Positions 1 to 7,864 of a stretch of 64,000 bases of DNA are shown in pieces. Below the pieces are notes generated by a model. The model was not told where the DNA came from. It ran no database searches and worked only from the letters and a program-made list of their open reading frames with translations. The translations under genes were made by a program, and so were the position numbers. Position 1 is the first letter of the stretch, and every line of letters begins with the position of its first letter. Origin of the DNA: Thermincola carboxydiphila (GTDB taxonomy: Bacteria; Bacillota; Thermincolia; Thermincolales; UBA2595); NCBI GenBank assembly GCA_016841325.1, contig JAENZJ010000006.1:83380-147379 (forward strand), given 5' to 3'.

Positions 1-1260
1 GTTAATAAGGTACTGATTGGCGGTGATGTCCGCCTCTCCACACCGGTCATCCGGGAAGGCCTTATCAGGGGCCTGACTTCGGCAGGCCTGGACATAGTTG
101 ATATCGGCACAGTGACCTCCCCGATGTTTTACTTTGGACTGCACCATCTGGACCTGGACGGGGGTATTATGATTACCGGAAGCCATAATCCCGGCGAGTA
201 TAATGGAATGAAAATGGCCTGTGGTAAGTCAACCATTTATGGTGCGGACATTCAGCAGATTAAGAAAATTATTCAAGAGGACAATATCCCTGAATCCCGG
301 CGTGAAGGCACGGTTGGCAGGACTGACATAGCTGAAGCTTATCTTGATATGCTCTCTTCCAAAATAAGGCTCGGACCCCGCAGGCTGAAGGTGGTAGCTG
401 ATGCGGGTAATGGTGCTGCCAGCCTGTACATCGAAAAATTTCTGAAATTCCTGGGCTGTGAAGTGATACCTCTCTTTTGTGAACCTGACGGGAAATTCCC
501 CAACCACCACCCTGACCCGGTCAAAAGGGAAAACCTGACCTTCCTGGTGGAGGAAGTAAAAAAACAGCAGGCTGATGTAGGAGTGGCTTATGATGGTGAT
601 GCTGACAGGATTGGTGTGGTTGACGACACCGGGGAGGTTATTTGGGGTGATAAGCTGATGGTGCTTTATTGGAGGGAGATTCTTCAGAAAAACCCCGGGC
701 AGCAGGCCATTATTGAGGTTAAATGTTCCCAGGCCCTGGTGGACGAAATAGAGCGGCTGGGTGGCACGCCGTATTTTTATAAAACAGGACATTCACTGAT
801 CAAGGCAAAAATGAAAGAGCTCAATGCCCTGTTTACAGGTGAGATGTCTGGACACATGTTTTTTGCAGATGAATATTACGGTTTTGATGACGCCTTTTAT
901 GCCACGGGGCGGCTTTTGCGAATCCTGTCCCTTTCTGATGCAAAACTGTCCGGGCTGTTAAGTGATCTGCCGCAGTACCACAGCACCGCTGAGACCCGGA
1001 TTGACTGCCCTGACGCGGTGAAGTTTGGCATTATAGATAAAATAAGGGAGCAGGCCCTTAAAGATTATGATGCTGTCACTATTGATGGAGTCAGGATAAT
1101 TTACCCCGATGGCTGGGGCCTGGTGAGGGCATCAAATACACAGCCGGTCCTGGTGGCCAGGTGTGAGGCCAGGACACCGGAGGGCTTGTCCTTTATAACA
1201 GCTGACTTAAAGAAAAGGATTCTCCGGGTAGGGCTTCAGGACTTCAATTGGGAATATTAG
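1..1260 (+). CDS. Phosphoglucomutase/phosphomannomutase, 5' truncated
   Basis: Alpha-D-phosphohexomutase that interconverts hexose 6-phosphate and 1-phosphate, supplying glucose-1-P or mannose-1-P for sugar-nucleotide synthesis. The frame is open from base 1, so the N terminus lies outside the window; 419 residues are visible. All four family motifs are present: the phosphoserine loop TGSHNP (Ser codon at 181), the metal loop DGDADR (592-609), the sugar loop GEMSGH (838-855) and the phosphate-binding RASNTQP near the C terminus. It precedes galU, so glucose-1-P for UDP-glucose is a likely product, but sequence alone does not separate glucose from mannose specificity. Confidence 0.93.
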   Translation, partial: VNKVLIGGDVRLSTPVIREGLIRGLTSAGLDIVDIGTVTSPMFYFGLHHLDLDGGIMITGSHNPGEYNGMKMACGKSTIYGADIQQIKKIIQEDNIPESRREGTVGRTDIAEAYLDMLSSKIRLGPRRLKVVADAGNGAASLYIEKFLKFLGCEVIPLFCEPDGKFPNHHPDPVKRENLTFLVEEVKKQQADVGVAYDGDADRIGVVDDTGEVIWGDKLMVLYWREILQKNPGQQAIIEVKCSQALVDEIERLGGTPYFYKTGHSLIKAKMKELNALFTGEMSGHMFFADEYYGFDDAFYATGRLLRILSLSDAKLSGLLSDLPQYHSTAETRIDCPDAVKFGIIDKIREQALKDYDAVTIDGVRIIYPDGWGLVRASNTQPVLVARCEARTPEGLSFITADLKKRILRVGLQDFNWEY

Positions 1261-1402
1261 GACAGGTAACTTACCGGTGGCTGACTGCGCTGAGACTTGG
1301 AACAAGGTTAAAGAGTGGTAACCGGGAAAACTAATATAAAACGAGCAGGAAAACCAAAGTTATTATGGAATAATCAGGAAATTGGTATGTGCAACGGGGG
1401 AT

Positions 1403-1432
1403 TTGCATATAAATGAAAGGCTAAAATATAAT
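1403..1432 (+). promoter_or_regulatory. SigA-type promoter of galU
   Basis: TTGCAT (1403-1408) and TATAAT (1427-1432) are separated by 18 bp, and the galU start follows at 1456. Seen directly; activity is inferred. Confidence 0.6.
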
Positions 1433-1455
1433 ATACGTTTTTGGGGGGATTTGTT

Positions 1456-2367
1456 TTGAAGAGGATTCGTAAGGCTATTATTCCGGCAGCCGGACTGGGG
1501 ACCCGTTTTCTGCCGGCAACCAAAGCCCAGCCCAAGGAAATGCTGCCAATAGTTGATAAGCCCACAATTCAGTACATAGTGGAAGAAGCAGTGGACTCCG
1601 GAATTGAGGATATCCTGATCATCACCGGACGCAGCAAGCGCGCCATAGAGGACCACTTTGACCACACCCTGGAGGTTGAGCTTCTGCTGGAACAGAAAGG
1701 AAATACCAGGCTGCTTAATCTGGTCCAGGATATTTCTGAGATGGTTGATATTCATTATGTCCGCCAGAAGACTCCGCGCGGTTTGGGGCATGCGGTGTAT
1801 TGTGCCCGCAAGTTTATCGGAGACGAACCGTTTGCGGTCCTGCTGGGTGATGATGTAATTGTGAGTGAAAAGCCTTGTCTGAAACAGTTGATGGATGTTT
1901 ATGAAGAAAAGGGTGGCAGTGTTCTCGGCGTACAAAGGGTAGCCCGAGAAGAAGTGAGCAAATACGGTATTGTCGACCCGGAAGGGGATGACACTTTACG
2001 GACAGTAAAGGTCCACAGCCTGGTAGAGAAACCTGCTGTAGAGACCTCTCCGTCTAATATTGCGGTCCTGGGCCGGTACATAATTGAGCCGGAGATATTT
2101 GACCTCCTGGAAAACACTGCTCCCGGAGCAGGTGGTGAGATTCAGCTTACAGATGCACTGAAGGTCATGGCAGGGCAAAAGCCGGTGTATGCCCATGTCT
2201 TTGCAGGCAGGCGTTACGATGTGGGTGATAAAATGGGTTTTCTGAAAGCGACTGTTGAATTTGCCCTGGCCCGGCCTGACCTGGGAGCGCCATTTGCGGC
2301 ATACCTGAAAGAGCTTGTAGAGGGTAATGAATTTATGCAGGAGATTGCTGCCGGCAGTGGGAAGTAA
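1456..2367 (+). CDS. galU: UTP-glucose-1-phosphate uridylyltransferase
   Basis: Makes UDP-glucose from UTP and glucose-1-phosphate in the cytoplasm, feeding cell-envelope polysaccharide and alpha-glucan synthesis. The N terminus carries the nucleotidyltransferase signature PAAGLGTRFLPATKAQPKEM and the VDKPTIQYIVEEA segment typical of bacterial GalU; the length of 303 residues fits the family. I chose the TTG at 1456 because GGGGGG at 1442-1448 lies a normal distance upstream; the in-frame TTG at 1441 has no ribosome binding site and would add five unconserved residues. It has its own promoter, separate from the upstream hexomutase, and is followed by a promoter for the riboswitch leader. Confidence 0.95.
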   Translation: MKRIRKAIIPAAGLGTRFLPATKAQPKEMLPIVDKPTIQYIVEEAVDSGIEDILIITGRSKRAIEDHFDHTLEVELLLEQKGNTRLLNLVQDISEMVDIHYVRQKTPRGLGHAVYCARKFIGDEPFAVLLGDDVIVSEKPCLKQLMDVYEEKGGSVLGVQRVAREEVSKYGIVDPEGDDTLRTVKVHSLVEKPAVETSPSNIAVLGRYIIEPEIFDLLENTAPGAGGEIQLTDALKVMAGQKPVYAHVFAGRRYDVGDKMGFLKATVEFALARPDLGAPFAAYLKELVEGNEFMQEIAAGSGK

Positions 2368-2420
2368 GCCGGGAGTTCTATAAAATTTGACAAAAACCTG
2401 ACAAAATTAAACAAAAACCC

Positions 2421-2449
2421 TTGCATCATTTATGATACAGGTGTATAAT
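2421..2449 (+). promoter_or_regulatory. SigA-type promoter driving the first riboswitch
   Basis: TTGCAT (2421-2426) and TATAAT (2444-2449) with a 17-bp spacer, about 25 bp before the first aptamer. Confidence 0.75.
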
Positions 2450-2469
2450 GAAAATGAAAAAATTTAACA

Positions 2470-2560
2470 ACTCATTCTGATAAAGGCAAACTCATCGAGA
2501 GGTGGGGACGCAAAGCCACGGGTCTGGATGTATTCCAGATAGCCGGGTTACCGGGGAGTT
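2470..2560 (+). ncRNA. c-di-GMP-I (GEMM-I) riboswitch, copy 1
   Basis: Contains the conserved GEMM-I blocks in order: AAAGGCAAAC, a P2 hairpin capped by a GNRA-type GAGA loop, GGGACGCAAAGCCACGGG, a P3 hairpin, and AGCCGGGTTACCG. ATTC (2474-2477) can pair with GAGT (2556-2559) to close P1. By my alignment to the Vc2 aptamer the ligand-contacting G20 is kept, which favours c-di-GMP over cGAMP. It sits between a strong promoter and an intrinsic terminator (2586-2612), so it probably gates transcription into the second aptamer and the transglutaminase gene. Confidence 0.93.
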
Positions 2561-2585
2561 TTATTAGGCAGTTATTTGATTTACG

Positions 2586-2620
2586 GCCTGTTTCCGGAAC
2601 CCGGAAACAGGCTTTAATTA
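2586..2620 (+). terminator. Intrinsic terminator after riboswitch 1
   Basis: Perfect 12-bp stem (2586-2597 with 2601-2612) with a three-base AAC loop, followed by a T-rich stretch. It is the candidate expression platform of the first riboswitch. Confidence 0.85.
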
Positions 2621-2690
2621 TTGGTCAAGTTAATATTAACCAAAACTATCATTGGGAAATGAAGAGTTTTTCCGTTTAAGGAAATGCCGT

Positions 2691-2780
2691 CACTCCCGAT
2701 AAAGGCAAACCCATCGAGAGGTGGGGACGCAAAGCCACGGGTCTGGATCTATTCCAGACAGCCGGGTTACCGAAGGAGGT
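2691..2780 (+). ncRNA. c-di-GMP-I (GEMM-I) riboswitch, copy 2
   Basis: Differs from copy 1 at only three of about 75 aligned aptamer positions, so the two are a recent duplication. The 3' strand of P1 coincides with the Shine-Dalgarno AGGAGG (2774-2779): CTCC just before the aptamer can pair with GGAG. Ligand binding would therefore be expected to hide the ribosome binding site of the gene starting at 2788. The pairing is seen; the direction of control is inference. Confidence 0.93.
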
Positions 2781-2787
2781 TTTGGCC

Positions 2788-3654
2788 GTGAAAGATTTCA
2801 GGCTGTTTAGAAGGATTCTGATAATCTTAACTGCTATTTTTCTGATTACTGTGATTGCTCCGGCTGCATATGCCGGTCAGGCAGATATCAGGTGGTTTAC
2901 CCCATACACTGAAGGGAATTCAGTAACATTGTCTGAAGGTAACAGCTTTGATACATGGTTCAGTTTTCAGGGAACCGTTACCGAGAAGTATACCGGAATA
3001 ATAGTCAGGGCTGTTCTTGGAAATGACGAGGCATATTATTATTATCCTGCAGTAGGCAATACGGTGGCAGGAGCTGTGTATCTGAGGTTTGGTGAAGGCA
3101 GCTACAGGGTGGACTTCAATCTGGTGAAACCCAATAACGGAAATCCCGGTGTAATTGCTTATGACTCGCTGGCCAGAGTTCAGGTTGAAAATACCGATAA
3201 TGCTGACATGAGATATTTGCTTCCCTCATGGGGGATAGAAAGCAACAACCGTACTATAACTCAAAAAGCACGGCAGATAGTAGGACAGGCCTCAGATGAT
3301 TATAGCAAAGCCAAAGCTATCTTTGACTGGGTCAGCAAAAATTTGGTTTATGACATGGACAAGTTCCGCCGTGGTGAGTTTTATGATAATGACGGCGCAG
3401 TAACGGCCCTGCAGACTAAAAAGGGGCTGTGCCGGGACTATGCCAATCTGGTTACCGCAATGTGCCGGGCTGAAGGGATAGAGGCCCGGACCGTCCTCGG
3501 AGAGGCCGGGACCGGGGGAACCTGGTACGGACATGCCTGGAACGAGGTCCGGATTGGTGACAGGTGGGTCAGCATGGATGCTGTCTGGAAGGTATTTGAC
3601 CAGGATACAGGAATTTTTGAAACTACCCATAAAAAAACCCAGGAAGTCTATTAA
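2788..3654 (+). CDS. Secreted transglutaminase-like protein
   Basis: Transglutaminase-superfamily (papain-like fold) protein, 288 residues, probably acting outside the membrane as a cysteine protease or cross-linking enzyme. The first 30 or so residues form a signal peptide (basic start, ILIILTAIFLITVIAP, then AYAG). The C-terminal half holds the core: Cys in KGLCRDYAN, His in GHAWNEV, Asp in SMDAVWKV. The start is taken as GTG 2788, eight bases after the AGGAGG; the upstream TTG at 2782 is too close to it. Two c-di-GMP riboswitches precede the gene, so the protein is likely produced or withheld with the motile/sessile switch. The substrate is unknown. Confidence 0.88.
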   Translation: MKDFRLFRRILIILTAIFLITVIAPAAYAGQADIRWFTPYTEGNSVTLSEGNSFDTWFSFQGTVTEKYTGIIVRAVLGNDEAYYYYPAVGNTVAGAVYLRFGEGSYRVDFNLVKPNNGNPGVIAYDSLARVQVENTDNADMRYLLPSWGIESNNRTITQKARQIVGQASDDYSKAKAIFDWVSKNLVYDMDKFRRGEFYDNDGAVTALQTKKGLCRDYANLVTAMCRAEGIEARTVLGEAGTGGTWYGHAWNEVRIGDRWVSMDAVWKVFDQDTGIFETTHKKTQEVY

Positions 3655-3683
3655 ACATTCCTCAGACCTCCTTTTTTCTCAGG

Positions 3684-3712
3684 GACCGCACATGATGTGG
3701 TCTTTTTTTTTT
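3684..3712 (+). terminator. Intrinsic terminator of the transglutaminase gene
   Basis: Hairpin GACCGCAC...TGTGGTC (3684-3702) with a run of ten T residues after it. It separates the riboswitch-controlled gene from the SLH gene. Confidence 0.85.
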
Positions 3713-3757
3713 GCAGGCATAGTGCTCATGATAAAAACCGACAGAATACCCTAAAAA

Positions 3758-3766
3758 TTGTCGAAA
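3758..3766 (+). promoter_or_regulatory. Possible Spo0A box
   Basis: TTGTCGAAA contains TGTCGAA, an exact match to the 0A-box consensus, about 20 bp before the predicted -35 of the SLH gene. One seven-base match can arise by chance. Confidence 0.35.
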
Positions 3767-3784
3767 AATTTAGATAAATACTTA

Positions 3785-3813
3785 TAGACATGTCCATATT
3801 TCTACAATAAAAT
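3785..3813 (+). promoter_or_regulatory. SigA-type promoter of the SLH surface protein gene
   Basis: TAGACA (3785-3790), 17-bp spacer, TAAAAT (3808-3813). It would give a leader of about 110 nt before the ATG at 3933; no known riboswitch is recognised in that leader. Confidence 0.5.
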
Positions 3814-3932
3814 AGTATTAATAACAACTACCGGCATAAAGTGGCAGCTCATTTGGTAAGAAAAGTAACAGGGAGGTGTTTTAATTAATTTAGTGCAGGT
3901 AACTGTTAAATTTTTGCTGGGAGGAAGTAATA

Positions 3933-6900
3933 ATGAAGGTCAGGACTAAGAGGAGTCTGGCGGTTCTGGTGGGAATTGTGCTGCTGCTGACACAGATTGT
4001 TGGGATTATGCCTGCTCAGCCTGTCTATGCAGAGGAGACTGCAGGAAATATCCTCAACGTAGGCATCGAAGAGGACTATGGGACAATTCAGGATGCGGTC
4101 TACGCAGCACAGCCAGGTGACACAATTCTGGTTAGTGATGGTGATTATGAAGAGGCGGTTGATGTATACACCGAAGACCTCGTTATAAGGTCTGTAAACG
4201 GTGCTGTCTACACAGGTGTATTTGGCGGTAGCGGCCACAGTTTTACTGTTTCCGCACCAGGGGTAGTTATCGAAGGCTTTACAATTACCTCAGACGGAGG
4301 AGCCGGGATATATGCAACTACTGAAAGCGGTGGGCAGCTTGCGGTAGTCAATAATACAATCTGTGATAACTATGAAGAAGGTATTTATATTGAAGAGGCA
4401 AATGAAGCAGATATTGCGATATATGGTAATAATATTTCTGGCAGTGACTCTGCAGCGATTAATATTGAAAGTGCCGGGAACAGTTCGATAGAAATCAGGG
4501 ACAATATAGTTACCGGAAATTACGGAGAAGCTGTGTATTTTGACTACTGTTATGACAGCACAGTTACAATAGCCAACAATAGTTTAAGTGAAAATGATTA
4601 CTACGGTATTTATTTTTACGATGTAAGCGCCACTGTACTGGACATAACAGACAATAATATTACTAACAACGATGATGATGGTATTTGTATCGAATATATC
4701 AATGATGACGATGATGAAACTCATTCCGGCGGAAGTACCGTGACAATCGAAGGCAACACTGTTGCATATAATGACTGTGAAGGCATATATATCGATGAGA
4801 TGAATGATACCGGCCTAAGTATAAATGATAACACCATTTATGGCAATTCCTGTGAAGGCATCTATCTGGATTACTTATATAATGGCAATATTGTGAACAT
4901 CGAAGGTAATACCATTTATGGCCATGAGTGGGATGAAGGAATCTATGTTTATGAACTCGGATATGAGGCCGGGGACAGCAATGAACTAAATATATTAAAC
5001 AACTATGTCGGAGTACCTCAGGGAGGCGATCCGGAGAGTGATGCCAACGAAGACGGGATATATGTATCTGATGTTGATTATGATGCAGAGGTTATTATTG
5101 AGGGCAATACCGTCACCGGAAACACAGGGGATGGGATGATTTTGGAATACATGGGGACTGATGGTTATGAAATCTGGGATGATGCAACCAATACCATTGA
5201 CCCTGAGTATGTGGCCCCAAGTGTTGTTGTCAGAAATAATATAATCACAGGTAACGATTCTGATGGTTTATACCAATATGATGACTGGATGTATGGAGCC
5301 AGTGTTGTTATTGAGGATAATGTTATTTCGGATAATACAGAGTGTGGTATTTACCATGGTTATGATGACATCAGCCATGGTGCCGTGGTGATCGAGCGCA
5401 ACAATGAAATAACCGGCAACGGATATGGCGGCATCTTCTGGGGTTCATGGAACTACATTTCTGATTATGCTGAATATACCATCACCGGGAACAACATTAC
5501 CGGAAACAGTGATTACGGCATACTTATCAACGGGACTGATGAAGCATCTGTAGTTGAAATAGGACCAAACAATACGGTCTCAAATAATGAGGGCTTTGGA
5601 ATTTGCCTTGAGGACGAGGTCACCGGAGTCAGGGTCTGGGGCAATATCATTGAAGGGAATTACGAAGGCCTGGGTGTTGCCGGGTACAGCAATGAAATAA
5701 CAGGCAACGAAATCCTGAGCAACCTTTATGACGAATCCGGCATTCACCTGGATCCAGAAGCTGCCGGCAATACAATTAATCATAATGACATTGCAGGTAA
5801 CGGTTCAGGGATTTCATCCGGCTCACTGGATGACATTATCGATGTCCCTGACCTTGAGGCGAGAAGTATTTTGCCCGAGGAAAAAGCAGAGACAACCTGT
5901 TCTCATAAGGAAGATACTGCCAAGAAAACTAAAGACACGGGTGACAGCCTGATTTCTATCAGGGATGTAAGCTCAAGGACTGATAGCGAGGAAGAACCCA
6001 ATAACGCCACCCTTAACTGGTGGGGCAATTCGTCAGGCCCTACGGTAGAATCCAATGTTTATGGCAGTGGTGACAGTATTGTTGAAGGCATACCCTATAG
6101 CCCGTGGGCAGCGGCAGCATACTTCCAGGAAGAGACAGTCGAGCTCAATCCTGGTGATTCTGTTGAACTGACATTATTTGCAAATACTATGGGAACTGCC
6201 GGTGAGACAGGGACGGTTGCTGTTCCTCCATATACAGTCCGCTACACCAGCAGTGATACCGGCGTTGCCACTGTTGCATCTGACGGAACCGTGAATGCAG
6301 TGGGGACAGGTTCGGCAGAGATTACGGCCCATTTTGCAGGCGCTCCGACAATTGGCGTAATTGTTAATTCCCCTCCCGAAATAGTATCCACCACTCCTGA
6401 GGACGGTGCCTCCGGAGTAGCGGTAAATGGTCCTGTTGTATTTAACTTCAGTGAAAGTATTTTTGAGGGGCCCGGGATTGGGAGCATCTCAATCACCGCA
6501 GGTGAAACTGTTCTTAGCTATACCTATTTAATAGAAGACAATTCGCTTCAACTGATTCCGGAATCGAGACTGGCTTACAGGACACAGTACACTGTAGCCC
6601 TACCGGTTGACTCCATAACTGACAGTAAGGGTCTTGGGCTGGATGAGGAATATTCCCTGACCTTTACCACCAGGTCAAGGCCTAGGAGCGGCAGCAGTTC
6701 CCGGGATACTGAAGACACTATCGTGATTCCACCTATTGCCGGTCCGGTGAGCCCGTTTAGGGATGTCCCGGATGATCACTGGGCAGTTAATGAAGTGGTT
6801 TACCTCTATGAGAATCAAATCATCAACGGTTTTAGTGGCAATATATTCATGCCTGACAGGTCAATAACCAGGGCCGAACTGGCTGCCATGCTGGCAAAAG

Positions 6901-7316
6901 CCCTCCGGTTAGACAGTGGTTCTGCATCTGCTGAGCAGCAGTTCTCAGATGTTTCCCGGGATCACTGGGCGTTCAGTGCAGTTGCTGCAGCTACCGAAGC
7001 CGGTTTAATGATTGGGTACAGCAGTGGAGAATTCCGCCCTGATGCCCCGATTGTCAGGGAAGAACTGGCACTTGTTATGATGAGGGCTTTATCCTATCCA
7101 CAGGAAATTGCTGCCGGGACGACAGAGAATCTTGATCGTTTCAATGATAAGTCACAGATCCCGGGGTGGTCCGCAGCAGCAATTTCGCAAGCCATTGAAA
7201 CAGGACTGATCCAGGGCATTAGTGAAAACAGCTTCGGTGCCGGTATGTATGCAACAAGAGCCCAGGTAGCTGTAATGACCTACCGGATGCTCGGACAAAG
7301 GGCAGGAAACAGGTAA
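3933..7316 (+). CDS. Beta-helix, Ig-like and SLH-domain surface protein
   Basis: Large exported S-layer-associated protein of 1127 residues. A signal peptide (about 1-34, ending VYAEE) is followed by a long right-handed parallel beta-helix region (about 50-650) built from repeats of the type NNTISGNxxxGIYI, as in NosD/pectate-lyase-like folds. Next come a charged linker, a Big_2-like domain (about 730-810), an SbsA-type Ig-like domain (about 812-910) and three SLH domains (about 940-1127) that would bind secondary cell-wall polymer. The helix region is very rich in Asp, Glu, Asn and Tyr, which suggests calcium binding or polysaccharide contact. No catalytic residues could be assigned. ATG 3933 follows GGGAGGAAG. 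The gene is flanked by terminators and is probably monocistronic. Confidence 0.93.
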   Translation: MKVRTKRSLAVLVGIVLLLTQIVGIMPAQPVYAEETAGNILNVGIEEDYGTIQDAVYAAQPGDTILVSDGDYEEAVDVYTEDLVIRSVNGAVYTGVFGGSGHSFTVSAPGVVIEGFTITSDGGAGIYATTESGGQLAVVNNTICDNYEEGIYIEEANEADIAIYGNNISGSDSAAINIESAGNSSIEIRDNIVTGNYGEAVYFDYCYDSTVTIANNSLSENDYYGIYFYDVSATVLDITDNNITNNDDDGICIEYINDDDDETHSGGSTVTIEGNTVAYNDCEGIYIDEMNDTGLSINDNTIYGNSCEGIYLDYLYNGNIVNIEGNTIYGHEWDEGIYVYELGYEAGDSNELNILNNYVGVPQGGDPESDANEDGIYVSDVDYDAEVIIEGNTVTGNTGDGMILEYMGTDGYEIWDDATNTIDPEYVAPSVVVRNNIITGNDSDGLYQYDDWMYGASVVIEDNVISDNTECGIYHGYDDISHGAVVIERNNEITGNGYGGIFWGSWNYISDYAEYTITGNNITGNSDYGILINGTDEASVVEIGPNNTVSNNEGFGICLEDEVTGVRVWGNIIEGNYEGLGVAGYSNEITGNEILSNLYDESGIHLDPEAAGNTINHNDIAGNGSGISSGSLDDIIDVPDLEARSILPEEKAETTCSHKEDTAKKTKDTGDSLISIRDVSSRTDSEEEPNNATLNWWGNSSGPTVESNVYGSGDSIVEGIPYSPWAAAAYFQEETVELNPGDSVELTLFANTMGTAGETGTVAVPPYTVRYTSSDTGVATVASDGTVNAVGTGSAEITAHFAGAPTIGVIVNSPPEIVSTTPEDGASGVAVNGPVVFNFSESIFEGPGIGSISITAGETVLSYTYLIEDNSLQLIPESRLAYRTQYTVALPVDSITDSKGLGLDEEYSLTFTTRSRPRSGSSSRDTEDTIVIPPIAGPVSPFRDVPDDHWAVNEVVYLYENQIINGFSGNIFMPDRSITRAELAAMLAKALRLDSGSASAEQQFSDVSRDHWAFSAVAAATEAGLMIGYSSGEFRPDAPIVREELALVMMRALSYPQEIAAGTTENLDRFNDKSQIPGWSAAAISQAIETGLIQGISENSFGAGMYATRAQVAVMTYRMLGQRAGNR

Positions 7317-7349
7317 GCTGAACCAAAACAAACCAAAATTTCTTTTAGA

Positions 7350-7386
7350 TTACGGCCTGTGATAGATTCACAGGCCGTAATTATTT
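7350..7386 (+). terminator. Intrinsic terminator of the SLH gene
   Basis: Perfect 12-bp stem TTACGGCCTGTG / CACAGGCCGTAA (7350-7361 with 7369-7380), then TTATTT. Confidence 0.88.
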
Positions 7387-7415
7387 GCATACCTAGAAAA
7401 ATAAAACAATTTAAC

Positions 7416-7444
7416 TTGAAAAATTTTCTAGGAAAGTATATAAT
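7416..7444 (+). promoter_or_regulatory. SigA-type promoter driving the third riboswitch
   Basis: TTGAAA (7416-7421), 17-bp spacer, TATAAT (7439-7444), some 45 bp before the aptamer. Confidence 0.75.
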
Positions 7445-7487
7445 TAATAAAAGAAACCGAACTACTTATTCAGACTAAGTAAATAGC

Positions 7488-7580
7488 ATTATTCAGATAA
7501 GGGCAAACCCATCGAGAGGTGGGGGCGCAAAACCACGGGTCTGGGATAATACCCCTGACAGCCGGGTTACCGGAGAATAG
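7488..7580 (+). ncRNA. c-di-GMP-I (GEMM-I) riboswitch, copy 3
   Basis: Carries the GEMM-I core GGGCAAACC, a GAGA-capped P2, GGGCGCAAAACCACGGG and AGCCGGGTTACCG. P1 closes with TATTC (7490-7494) and GAATA (7575-7579). It is more diverged than copies 1 and 2, including A-for-G in the GCAAAACC segment. The next start codon is 285 nt downstream and hairpins lie between, so its target gene is unclear: it may govern read-through into the alpha-glucan operon or yield a short stand-alone RNA. Confidence 0.9.
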
Positions 7581-7609
7581 CAGCGTGGTGGATTTTGGAC
7601 GGCATTGTG

Positions 7610-7645
7610 AGCCTGTTCCCGTTAACCTGGGGACAGGCTTCTGTA
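7610..7645 (+). terminator. Candidate terminator after riboswitch 3
   Basis: AGCCTGTTCCC (7610-7620) pairs with GGGGACAGGCT (7629-7639) and is followed by a mixed T-rich tract. A second hairpin (CTGTAA / TTACAG, about 7641-7662) and two CCCCGGG blocks with T-runs (to about 7710) follow. The stretch 7581-7823 holds no credible gene. Confidence 0.6.
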
Positions 7646-7800
7646 ATTTTGGTATTTTACAGGCATTTTTTTCGGGCATTTTCCCCGGGTTTTTTCCCCG
7701 GGTATTTTTAGCGGAAGCCGCAAAATCAAGCCTGCCAAAGCGTACATAGCTGCCGTTTTCTTAGTCCTATTCTAAGTTTGTGAAATTTCTGACACGTGCA

Positions 7801-7829
7801 GTTCTTTTTAAAGAAGGGCCGCATATAAT
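7801..7829 (+). promoter_or_regulatory. Possible promoter of the alpha-glucan operon
   Basis: TATAAT at 7824-7829 is a perfect -10; the -35 (GTTCTT, 7801-7806, 17-bp spacing) is weak. The first operon gene starts at 7865. Confidence 0.45.
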
Positions 7830-7864
7830 GACCGTGTATTTATTTTGGGGGAGGAGAGGCTGAA

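Noticed and set aside
229..792. 187-codon minus-strand ORF
   Set aside because: Antisense to the hexomutase motifs; no ribosome binding site or family.
2470..2780. cGAMP (GEMM-Ib) specificity of the riboswitches
   Set aside because: By my alignment the position equal to G20 of the Vc2 aptamer is G in all three copies, not the A expected for cGAMP; alignment by eye, so not final.
7519..7749. 76-codon plus-strand ORF after riboswitch 3
   Set aside because: Its first 60 bases are the aptamer itself and the rest crosses hairpins and T-runs; composition does not look coding.
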